NCBI GenBank assembly: GCA_017647795.1
Contig: JAGCJX010000008.1
Span: forward strand, 1-61,475
DNA from: Bacteroidales bacterium
Lineage (GTDB): Bacteria; Bacteroidota; Bacteroidia; Bacteroidales; UBA932
Length of the DNA stretch: 61,475 nucleotides
Direction: 5' to 3'
Shown here: in pieces, positions 54,942-61,475 of the stretch
Position numbering within the stretch: the first letter of the stretch is position 1
How the letters are laid out: each line of letters starts with the position of its first letter
Notes under the pieces: generated by a model
Seen by the model: only the letters and a program-made list of their open reading frames with translations
Databases searched by the model: none
Told to the model about the DNA's origin: nothing
Position numbers and translations under genes: made by a program

Positions 54942-55895
54942 ATGAGATATACTAATACTGGAAACAAAGACACTCGCTCAGGTTTTGGTGCGGGTTTGGC
55001 AGAAGCAGGTAACCGCAATCCTGAAATCGTTGCCTTGTGTGCTGACTTGATCGGTTCTGTGAAGATGGACGCCTTTGTAAAAGAGCATCCCGATCGCTTC
55101 TTCCAATGCGGTATTGCAGAAGCCAACATGATTGGCGTAGCAGCCGGTTTGGCTTTGAGTGGAAAGGTTCCTTTCGTGGGATCGTTTGCAAACTTTGTGA
55201 CTGCTCGCGTGTTGGACCAAATCCGTCAAGCGGTGTCATACGGTAATACCAACGTAAAAATCGCAGCTTCGCACGCAGGGATCACCTTGGGAGAAGACGG
55301 TGCAACTCACCAGACCATGGAAGACTTGGGTCTGATGCGTATGATGCCGGACATGGTAGTCATCAACCCTTGTGACTACAATCAAACCAAAGCCGCTACG
55401 ATTGCTGCTGCAGAATACAACGGCCCTGTTTACTTGCGTTTCGGTCGTCCTTCTGTTCCGAACTTTACTCCGGCTGACCAAACCTTCGAAATCGGCAAGG
55501 CTTGGGTCGTAGAACCGGGTAATGACGTGACCATTTTTGCAACCGGCCACTTGGTGTGGGAAGCGTTGCAAGCAGTGGACCAACTGAAAGAGGAAGGTAT
55601 CAACGCTGAGTTGATCAACATCCACACCATCAAACCCTTGGACGAAGAAGCCGTGTTGGCTTCTGTGAAGAAGACCGGTGCTGCTGTTTGTGCAGAAGAA
55701 CACTTGGTTGCTGGCGGTTTGGGCGAATTGGTATCCGGCTTGTTGGCTCGCAACGAACCGGCTCCTGTTGAGTTCGTTTCTGTGGACAACCGCTTCGGAC
55801 AAAGTGGTACTCCCGCTGAATTGATGACTGCATACGGTTTGGATGCTGCTCACATTGTGGAAGCAGCGAAAAAAGCCATTTCCCGCAAACGTTAA
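54942..55895 (+). CDS. Transketolase, C-terminal subunit
   Basis: 317 aa with the pyrimidine-binding domain (FQCGIAEANMIGVAAGLALS near 45-64, containing the catalytic Glu) and a C-terminal transketolase domain (AEEHLVAGGLGELVSGLLA near 245-263). Works with the N-terminal subunit. It is followed after 3 bases by the sigma factor gene, which may be read in part from the same transcript. Confidence 0.95.
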   Translation: MRYTNTGNKDTRSGFGAGLAEAGNRNPEIVALCADLIGSVKMDAFVKEHPDRFFQCGIAEANMIGVAAGLALSGKVPFVGSFANFVTARVLDQIRQAVSYGNTNVKIAASHAGITLGEDGATHQTMEDLGLMRMMPDMVVINPCDYNQTKAATIAAAEYNGPVYLRFGRPSVPNFTPADQTFEIGKAWVVEPGNDVTIFATGHLVWEALQAVDQLKEEGINAELINIHTIKPLDEEAVLASVKKTGAAVCAEEHLVAGGLGELVSGLLARNEPAPVEFVSVDNRFGQSGTPAELMTAYGLDAAHIVEAAKKAISRKR

Positions 55896-55898
55896 TCG

Positions 55899-56435
55899 AT
55901 GACCGACCGGGAATTTCTGGATTTATGGCAGGAGGAGGAGCGAAGGAACTACGCCTTCAACCTCCTCCTGCGTCAATATACGCAACAGCTGTATTGGCAC
56001 ATCCGCAAGATGGTTGGCGACCACGATGTGGCCAACGATCTGCTCCAGAATACCTGGATCAAGGTATGGCAGCATCTGGACGGTTTTCGGGGAGACTCCA
56101 AACTGGTGACCTGGCTCTACACCATTGCGACCCACGAAACTTTGTCCCACTTGCGCAAGGAGCGTCTCCGTTCCTTCCTGACCTTCTCCGGAACGCAGGT
56201 GCCGGTACAATTGGAAGCCTCGGAAGACCTGGATGGAGAGCGCCTGCAACGGAAATTGCAGAAGGCCATTCTGACATTGCCGCCCAAGCAGCGGACCGTT
56301 TTTGTCTTGCGCTATTTTGAAGAACTGCCCTACGAAGAGATTGCGGCGATTACCCATACCAGCGAGGGGGCATTGAAAGCCTCCTACCACCACGCATACA
56401 AGAAAATAGAGCAAATACTCCGGAACTCGGATTAA
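55899..56435 (+). CDS. ECF-type RNA polymerase sigma factor
   Basis: 178 aa sigma-70 family protein. Region 2 (about 20-90) shows DVANDLLQNTWIKVWQHLDG and FRGDSKLVTWLYTIATHETL; region 4 (about 120-172) shows LPPKQRTVFVLRYFEELPYE followed by the HTH IAAITHTSEGALKASYHHAY. It starts 3 bases after the transketolase stop and is followed by a single-TM protein and a periplasmic helical protein, a layout that suggests regulation by envelope signals. Confidence 0.93.
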   Translation: MTDREFLDLWQEEERRNYAFNLLLRQYTQQLYWHIRKMVGDHDVANDLLQNTWIKVWQHLDGFRGDSKLVTWLYTIATHETLSHLRKERLRSFLTFSGTQVPVQLEASEDLDGERLQRKLQKAILTLPPKQRTVFVLRYFEELPYEEIAAITHTSEGALKASYHHAYKKIEQILRNSD

Positions 56436-56467
56436 ACCTTTGCTGAATTTTGCGTCAAATAAGAAGA

Positions 56468-56944
56468 ATGGAAAAACAAAAGCATAACCCGAATGATTTG
56501 GGATTGGCGAATCCCGAACTCAAGAAGCCCTATGGAACGGTTCCGGAAGGCTATTGGGCTTCGTTGGAAACAGCCGTCCACGAACGGATTCATCCGCAGG
56601 CCGAGGGCGTTGAGGCACCGGTTTCCTGGTGGGAGCAGATGAAGTCGCACGTCTTTTTGGCACTTTCTTTTTGTGTCATCCTGGGCTTTGGCTACGGCGT
56701 GATGTGGTTGACGGGTACGGCTCAACAGCCGGACTATGCTGCGGAGACTTGGGATCTTTCGGCCTTGGTGGAAGATGGATTCATCCGTCCGGCTTCCTTG
56801 GATGTCTATTTTGACGAACTGTTTGAAGGGGAACAAGCAGACTTCAACCAAGCGGCATTGTTCCAGCAAATCCAGGAAGAAGATGCCGACGACCTGGTGA
56901 AGCAACTGAACCAAATGGAAATTTTAGAATACTTCTATGAATAA
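56468..56944 (+). CDS. Single-span membrane protein, possible anti-sigma factor
   Basis: 158 aa. Residues 1-57 are cytoplasmic-type and polar (PELKKPYGTVPEGYWASLET), one membrane helix spans about 61-80, and the rest (to 158) is acidic and helical and probably periplasmic. Position directly after the ECF sigma gene fits an anti-sigma factor, but no known zinc or ASD motif is seen, so this is an inference. The ATG at 56468 was preferred to a TTG 18 bases upstream. It overlaps the next gene by 8 bases. Confidence 0.75.
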   Translation: MEKQKHNPNDLGLANPELKKPYGTVPEGYWASLETAVHERIHPQAEGVEAPVSWWEQMKSHVFLALSFCVILGFGYGVMWLTGTAQQPDYAAETWDLSALVEDGFIRPASLDVYFDELFEGEQADFNQAALFQQIQEEDADDLVKQLNQMEILEYFYE

Positions 56945-57425
56945 AAGAATTGCCGTACTCCTGACGGTATTGCTGACCGCTGTTGCGGTACAGGCACAGG
57001 GGCCCAAGGGTGGACACGACCCCAAAGGTAGAGAAGAACACAAGGAACAGGTGTTGAAAGCCAAGATTGCCTTCTTTACTACAGAAATCAATCTGTCTGT
57101 GGAGGAAGCCCAAGCTTTCTGGCCCTTGTACAATGCATACTGGGATGAGTTGCAAACCATCCACCAAAACACCCGCAAAGCTTTCCGTGCCATTGAAGCA
57201 TTGGAAGAGCTGGGTGATTACACCCCCGAAGAAATGAGCCGTCGTCTGGATGCTTATTTGGCCCATTTTGAAGAGGAAGCGAAAGTGCACAAAGCCTACC
57301 GAGCCCGTTTTCTGGAAGTCTTGTCCGTGGAAAAATTGGCCAAGATGTACGTGGCTGAAGAGCATTTCCGCGACCAGATGATCCGGATGTGGAAGGACAA
57401 GGAAGAACGTAAGGAACGCCGATAG
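56937..57425 (+). CDS. Periplasmic helical protein, Spy/CpxP-like
   Basis: 162 aa with a signal peptide (about 1-20, cut after VQA). The mature part is nearly all helix, rich in charged residues (FTTEINLSVEEAQAFWPLYN), ending KDKEERKERR. The pattern of NLSxEEAQ resembles the LTxxQ motif of Spy/CpxP periplasmic sensors and chaperones. Linked by overlap to the putative anti-sigma gene and by 1 base to the LolD-like ATPase. The function is inferred. Confidence 0.75.
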   Translation: MNKRIAVLLTVLLTAVAVQAQGPKGGHDPKGREEHKEQVLKAKIAFFTTEINLSVEEAQAFWPLYNAYWDELQTIHQNTRKAFRAIEALEELGDYTPEEMSRRLDAYLAHFEEEAKVHKAYRARFLEVLSVEKLAKMYVAEEHFRDQMIRMWKDKEERKERR

Positions 57426-57426
57426 T

Positions 57427-58083
57427 ATGAGTAAAATAGAAGCCCGGGGCATCGTCAAATCCTTTGGCAACCTCACCGTACTTCGCAGTGTGGATTTCTG
57501 CGCAGAAGCGGCTGAGGTGGTTTCTATCGTGGGTGCCAGTGGGGCTGGCAAATCAACTTTGCTTCAGATTTTGGGTTCGTTGTCCGACCCCGATCAAGGC
57601 CAGGTGCTCATCGATGGAGTGGATATTTTTTCACTTTCTTCCAATCAGTTGGCTGATTTCAGAAACCAGAAGATTGGGTTTGTTTTCCAATTTCACCATT
57701 TGTTGCCCGAGTTTACTGCTTTGGAGAACGTGATGATTCCGGGGATGATTGCCAAAAAGTCCCGCGCAGCGTTGCAGGCTCGTGCCGAGGCTTTGCTGGC
57801 CGAGATGGGTCTGGCCGACCGGATGACCCACAAACCTTCCGAACTTTCTGGCGGTGAACAACAGCGCGTAGCCATTGCACGTGCGCTGATCAACGAACCG
57901 GCTGTTTTGTTTGCCGACGAACCTTCTGGCAACTTGGACAGCAAGACCAAAGCGGAAATTCACCAGTTGTTTTTTGACTTGCGGGACCGTTACGGCCTGA
58001 CCATTGTCTTGGTGACCCATGACCGGGAACTGGCGCAGATGTCGGACCGCCAGTTGGAAATGCGTGATGGACAATTTATTTAG
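57427..58083 (+). CDS. lolD: LolD-like ABC transporter ATPase
   Basis: 218 aa ATPase of the LolD/MacB type. Walker A GASGAGKST is at 36-44, the ELSGGEQQRVAIARAL signature near 137-152, and Walker B in VLFADEPSGNLDSKT. FHHLLPEFTALENVMIPGMI near 90-109 is characteristic of LolD-like proteins that power lipoprotein release or FtsX-type permeases. No permease is adjacent; an orphan permease is at 40.8 kb. Starts 1 base after the previous stop and overlaps the next gene by 17 bases. Confidence 0.85.
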   Translation: MSKIEARGIVKSFGNLTVLRSVDFCAEAAEVVSIVGASGAGKSTLLQILGSLSDPDQGQVLIDGVDIFSLSSNQLADFRNQKIGFVFQFHHLLPEFTALENVMIPGMIAKKSRAALQARAEALLAEMGLADRMTHKPSELSGGEQQRVAIARALINEPAVLFADEPSGNLDSKTKAEIHQLFFDLRDRYGLTIVLVTHDRELAQMSDRQLEMRDGQFI

Positions 58084-58822
58084 ATTCAAGCAGTTTTCTG
58101 TGAAGCATGCATCCTCGGCCATGAAGGTCGGAACGGATGCTGTTTTGTTGGGTGCATGGATGACGGTTGACGGTGCACATCGGATGTTGGATGTGGGGAC
58201 CGGAACCGGCGTCATTGCTTTGTTGGGGGCGCAACGTCGGGCTACCCTGGACGCCACAACTCCTTTTCTGATTGAGGCCTTGGACATTGAAGCCAATGCT
58301 GCCCGTGAGGCTACCGGAAATTTTGAGAATTCTCCTTGGGCCTCCTCTTTGCAAGCCGTACATACTTCGTTGCAGGATTGGGTGGCAGATCCGTTGCATC
58401 ACCACCAATACGACCTGATTTTCTCCAATCCGCCCTATTTTGATCAGGCCTGGAAACCGGACCAGGAAGAGCGCCGATTGGCCCGGCATTCCGATACCCT
58501 TCCTTTCTTGGATTTGCTGACCGGAGCATTGGCCCTGCTCAAACCCGGTGGTCGTCTGGCCCTGATTCTTCCCCAACAAGAGGGTCTTCAAATGCTGGAG
58601 TTGGCCGAGCGGACACTGTATCAGGTAAGATGGCGGATGGAAATTGTACGTAAGACGGCCGTCTATACCGTCCGTCGGAAACCGGCAAGGAGATTTCTGC
58701 TGGAATTTGTGAAATCCCAGCAACCGCTTCCGTTGCAGACGGATGAATTGACCATACACGATAAGAACGGAGATTTCTCAGCCGACTACCGTGCATTGAC
58801 GGGTGATTTCTACCTGTTTTAA
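58067..58822 (+). CDS. trmN: tRNA1(Val) adenine-37 N6-methyltransferase-like
   Basis: 251 aa SAM-dependent methyltransferase. The SAM motif DVGTGTG is at 43-49 and the catalytic NPPY at 121-124, the latter marking methylation of an exocyclic amine. The N-terminus FRFKQFSVKHASSAMKVGTD is characteristic of the TrmN6 (YfiC) group. It overlaps the ATPase gene by 17 bases; a GTG immediately upstream (58064) is an alternative start. Confidence 0.9.
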   Translation: MDNLFRFKQFSVKHASSAMKVGTDAVLLGAWMTVDGAHRMLDVGTGTGVIALLGAQRRATLDATTPFLIEALDIEANAAREATGNFENSPWASSLQAVHTSLQDWVADPLHHHQYDLIFSNPPYFDQAWKPDQEERRLARHSDTLPFLDLLTGALALLKPGGRLALILPQQEGLQMLELAERTLYQVRWRMEIVRKTAVYTVRRKPARRFLLEFVKSQQPLPLQTDELTIHDKNGDFSADYRALTGDFYLF

Positions 58823-58854
58823 TCGTAATCCTGTTTTTTCCTAATTTCGTTGTT

Positions 58855-60513
58855 ATGAATATTAACCGTCTCCTCCTGATTGCGTCCTTTCCGCTCCTGT
58901 TGCTTCTAGTACTTTCATGCCAATCCGATGGAGCCCGGCAGGAGCTGTTGGCCGTGGAATCATACCTGAATTCGGACCCGGAGCGAGCCTTGGCTGTTCT
59001 GGACTCGATGGACCGGCAGGAGCTGACTACGCGAGAGGACCGTGCCCACTACGCCCTGCTCAAATCGATGGCCCTGGATAAGAACTACATTGACCTGACT
59101 TCCGATTCGGTCATTGCCCCTGCCGTAGCCTATTACAGCAAGCACGGCACAGCAGACCAAAAGATGAAGGCATATTTTTATCAGGGTGTTGTGTACTTTA
59201 ATGGTCGATATTTGTCCCAGGCATTACTGTCTTTCTATCAAGCGCAAGAGTGTATGGAGTCTTCCGAAGATGCACGACTAAAAGGAATTATTTATATGGC
59301 CTTGAGCGATCTGTATGAGCTTCTTTACGATAGTCCTATGGTCAAAAAGTATCTTGACAAAGGGATAGAACAGTTTATGATTGCAAAAGATACTACCCAA
59401 TATAGGATAGCATTACTGCAGAAAGCAGTCTATTGTCAATCTGTAAATGAAGTTGCTGTAGCAGATTCTTTGTATAGCGAGTTATTGGAGGAGATTGAGA
59501 AGCTTCCCTCGTACTCTGCCCAAATGCTACTTACCAATTATGCGAAATTATGCATGATAAATCCAGTCCCCAAAGCCCAGGAAGCAATACAGTTGTACGA
59601 GAAACTGTTTAGCGAATATGGTTATCGATTGCGAGAATCACATGCGGGCCCGTTGGCATATGCGTACGAATTAGTAGGGGATTCATGCACCGCAAACTAC
59701 ATTTTCCAGCAGTTCGAGAACGACGAGAACCCTCCTTTGGCTTATTGGAAATATCTATCTGAAAAACATAGAGGGAATCTTGATAAAGCTCTGATAGAGT
59801 TGGAACATGTTAATCAGACTCAGAGTCATTTGTTTCAGAGAAAAATGTCCATAGGAGAAGATAGGCTACTTATTCAATATCTGGAGGAAATGAACGTAGC
59901 AGAAAAGCAAGAGAAATTTATTTTAGTCTTATTGTTGCTGTTGCTTCTAATGTTTGTCACTTTTATTGCATTCTATATCAATGCAAATCTAAAGCTGAGA
60001 AACAGAAAAGCCAATCAAAAGTTACAATCCATGTTGCTCGCCGCGAATGAGGTAAATGAGTTGATGAGAACGCAACTTGACTCAGTGCGGAAGGAAGACA
60101 TCGCTAGTCATCTTCAAAAGGAGTTTTTCAGAAAATATAAGGCTCAGTTAGCCTTACTGGCAGACCTCTATACGGCTTATTATGCTTCAGGTGATTTCAA
60201 TGAGAGGAGGGCGACAGTATATGGCTACGTAGATAAATTGGTTCAAAATATGCGGGATCGCGATCGGTTAACAACTGCGATTATACAACAAATCAAACAT
60301 AACACTCCTTATGGGGAAGCCATAGATTCTTTGAAACTAAATACAAAGGAGCAAGAGATCTTTTGCTATTATTTTATGGGATTGAAACCCCAACTAATCT
60401 CTGTGTTGATGGATATAGATCTCCAAAATGTCTACAAGATACGATCCCGGATGAAACGCAAGATTGGATTGTTGGACCAGGGAGCTCGTGATTTCCTGCT
60501 CACGCATTTTTGA
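58855..60513 (+). CDS. Membrane-bound TPR-HTH regulator, mosaic composition
   Basis: 552 aa. The N-terminal lipobox-like signal (VLSC, Cys22) is followed by TPR-like helices (about 25-330), a membrane helix at 354-376 and a coiled part, then a C-terminal HTH-like domain (490-545; KLNTKEQEIFCYYFMGLKPQ) similar in layout to the protein at 19361. The first 300 bases have the G+C of the chromosome (38 of 60 at 58981), but from about 59170 it falls (22 of 60 at 59281 and at 59881) and A/T-ending codons dominate. That suggests recombination inside the gene. It is next to small secreted genes on its right. Confidence 0.83.
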   Translation: MNINRLLLIASFPLLLLLVLSCQSDGARQELLAVESYLNSDPERALAVLDSMDRQELTTREDRAHYALLKSMALDKNYIDLTSDSVIAPAVAYYSKHGTADQKMKAYFYQGVVYFNGRYLSQALLSFYQAQECMESSEDARLKGIIYMALSDLYELLYDSPMVKKYLDKGIEQFMIAKDTTQYRIALLQKAVYCQSVNEVAVADSLYSELLEEIEKLPSYSAQMLLTNYAKLCMINPVPKAQEAIQLYEKLFSEYGYRLRESHAGPLAYAYELVGDSCTANYIFQQFENDENPPLAYWKYLSEKHRGNLDKALIELEHVNQTQSHLFQRKMSIGEDRLLIQYLEEMNVAEKQEKFILVLLLLLLLMFVTFIAFYINANLKLRNRKANQKLQSMLLAANEVNELMRTQLDSVRKEDIASHLQKEFFRKYKAQLALLADLYTAYYASGDFNERRATVYGYVDKLVQNMRDRDRLTTAIIQQIKHNTPYGEAIDSLKLNTKEQEIFCYYFMGLKPQLISVLMDIDLQNVYKIRSRMKRKIGLLDQGARDFLLTHF

Positions 60514-60699
60514 TGAGTATTCTTATCCTTTTGCGGTAAAAATATCCGATGTCAGAAAATGGCTCATAAAAAACTCCAATCAAACTTATAGTTTATTAGT
60601 ATTCAATAAATTACAGATTTAGTAAAATTTCATTTGTCAGATGTTTTTTCAGTTCTTCTTCGTAACTTGCGAGAGAATTAACTAAAAAACCAGGATAAA

Positions 60700-60915
60700 A
60701 TGAAACGACTATCCCTCTTTCTTACAGCCTTTATAGGCGTCATGTTGTTGTTTTCCTCTAAAGCTTTCTCGCAGGGAGGAAATGTCATTGATATTCCCAT
60801 CACAGAAAAAGGGGATACTTTACGGCGACCTAATCGGTCTGCCCCGATTTTAATACTTGAAGGAATGACGTCTCTAATGCAACGAATTACAAATAAAATG
60901 AATCTATATAGATAA
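60700..60915 (+). CDS. Small secreted protein
   Basis: 71 aa. Signal peptide about residues 1-25 (cut after AFS or SQG), then a mature piece of about 46 aa (NVIDIPITEKGDTLRRPNRS) ending in a basic Leu/Tyr/Arg tail. The form is reminiscent of small Bacteroidales DUF3244-type exported proteins, but no family can be assigned. It is 185 bases after the regulator gene; the gap is AT-rich with no other gene seen. The AT-rich codons match the right-end island. Confidence 0.65.
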   Translation: MKRLSLFLTAFIGVMLLFSSKAFSQGGNVIDIPITEKGDTLRRPNRSAPILILEGMTSLMQRITNKMNLYR

Positions 60916-60933
60916 ACTATAAAATTATCACCA

Positions 60934-61139
60934 ATGAAAGTTTTACTCAGAACGTTTATCGTAAGCCTCTTGTTGGTTGTTGGTTCGGTCTCCCAAGGAT
61001 GGGCTCAATTTCGGACTACCTGCCCTGTATCGGATCCTACTTATGCAGCTCCTCCACTCGAACTCCCAGCGATGACGACATCACCATCTATACAGAAGAT
61101 GACCGGGTATTCTGGGGAGAATTTTGGATAAGCTTATAA
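60934..61139 (+). pseudogene. Small secreted protein, probably frameshifted
   Basis: Reading from ATG 60934 gives a 65 aa protein with a clear signal peptide (cut near WAQ, residue 25), then TTCPVSDPTYAAPPLELP, stopping at 61131. In another frame, codons from 61071 read DDDITIYTEDDRVFWGEFW and end at 61139, a natural-looking beta-strand tail. Joining the two with a single shift near 61050-61071 gives a plausible 68-70 aa secreted protein. So either the copy is broken or a sequencing error is present. The upstream gene is of similar type. Confidence 0.55.
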
Positions 61140-61166
61140 CTGATTAACAATATATAACACATTATT

Positions 61167-61475
61167 ATGAATAAAAGATTTACCAACCTATTCCTACTTT
61201 TACTGATCTCTGCTTTGTTGTTGCCGGTTGCCTGTTGTGAAAAGGAAACTCCGCCGGAACCCCCTGTTCCTGAAGAAGATTTGTCGCAATTGACGCTCAG
61301 TGGCGAGCAATATACGGCAGACAATACTTCTGTCTGGATGTTATTCAAAGGAGGGGCTACGACAAAATCGGTTGAATATGCGTTTGTCCCCTTTCTAGAA
61401 ACGACAGAGGATGGTTTCGTTTTCGATATGGACAATTGTGGCTCCGCCAAGGTTTTCCCCATCAGTGAATTGCCA
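61167..61475 (+). CDS. Lipoprotein, truncated by the window edge
   Basis: 103 codons, cut off by the end of the window. The signal peptide ends with PVACC (lipidated Cys21 or 22), followed by an acidic/proline linker EKETPPEPPVPEEDLSQLTL and a beta-rich start (YTADNTSVWMLFKGG). Probably a surface or periplasmic lipoprotein linked to the two small secreted proteins; the family cannot be judged from this part. AT-rich like the rest of the right end. Confidence 0.75.
   Translation, partial: MNKRFTNLFLLLLISALLLPVACCEKETPPEPPVPEEDLSQLTLSGEQYTADNTSVWMLFKGGATTKSVEYAFVPFLETTEDGFVFDMDNCGSAKVFPISELP

Noticed and set aside
1..61475. CRISPR arrays, tRNA or rRNA genes, insertion sequences and riboswitches
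   Set aside because: I found no regularly spaced repeats, no cloverleaf-like gene in the intergenic stretches and no transposase motif.

Overview
The window looks like a chromosomal segment from a member of the Bacteroidota, most likely Bacteroidales. Supporting signs are the -7 boxes of the form TAnnTTTG with TTTG/TTG about 20 bases upstream, the general lack of Shine-Dalgarno sites, many SPII lipoproteins with Bacteroidales-type modules, a PpiD-type foldase/LptC/TPR/coaX cluster, an LptE-TPR-SecG cluster next to a sigma-54 activator, and membrane-bound TPR-HTH regulators. Species cannot be told from the sequence alone. Leucine is mostly TTG in the apparently highly expressed genes. No tRNA, rRNA, CRISPR array, prophage or transposase was found.

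Left part (0-9.5 kb): mainly minus-strand genes. These are sdhA-sdhB without the cytochrome b gene, an alpha/beta hydrolase, a glycosyltransferase, an exported Ntn-type amidohydrolase and ruvB, with a plus-strand GH20 beta-hexosaminidase between them. A 395-bp AT-rich gap (9465-9859) between divergent ruvB and mfd carries five TTATNAACA motifs. It also lies where the G/C bias of the plus strand flips, so it is a candidate replication origin.

9.9-19.3 kb: a plus-strand run of mfd, coaX, an outer-membrane barrel-like protein, a TPR-like exported protein, lptC and a membrane-anchored parvulin foldase, mostly envelope biogenesis. 19.4-26.9 kb: a TPR-TM-HTH regulator divergent from three lipoprotein genes with FN3/BACON-like and novel-looking repeated modules.

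26.9-41 kb: a tandem SGNH hydrolase and ychF, an EEP-family protein, thyA-folA, a sodium symporter-family transporter, a YfhO-like membrane protein, a glycosyltransferase and a serine hydrolase, mutS and an orphan FtsX-type permease. 42-47 kb: PspC-PadR-PspC, then secG, a small TPR-like protein, lptE and a receiverless sigma-54 activator, all on the minus strand. 47-52 kb: an apparently abundant lipoprotein, a PIG-L deacetylase, a flippase and a family 2 glycosyltransferase.

52-58.8 kb: lepA divergent from a split transketolase, followed by an ECF sigma factor, a single-TM protein, a periplasmic helical protein, a LolD-like ATPase and a TrmN6-like methyltransferase, tightly packed. From about 59.17 kb the base composition drops sharply inside a second TPR-TM-HTH regulator gene. 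The remaining right end (two tiny secreted proteins, one apparently frameshifted, and a truncated lipoprotein) looks like a variable or acquired region.
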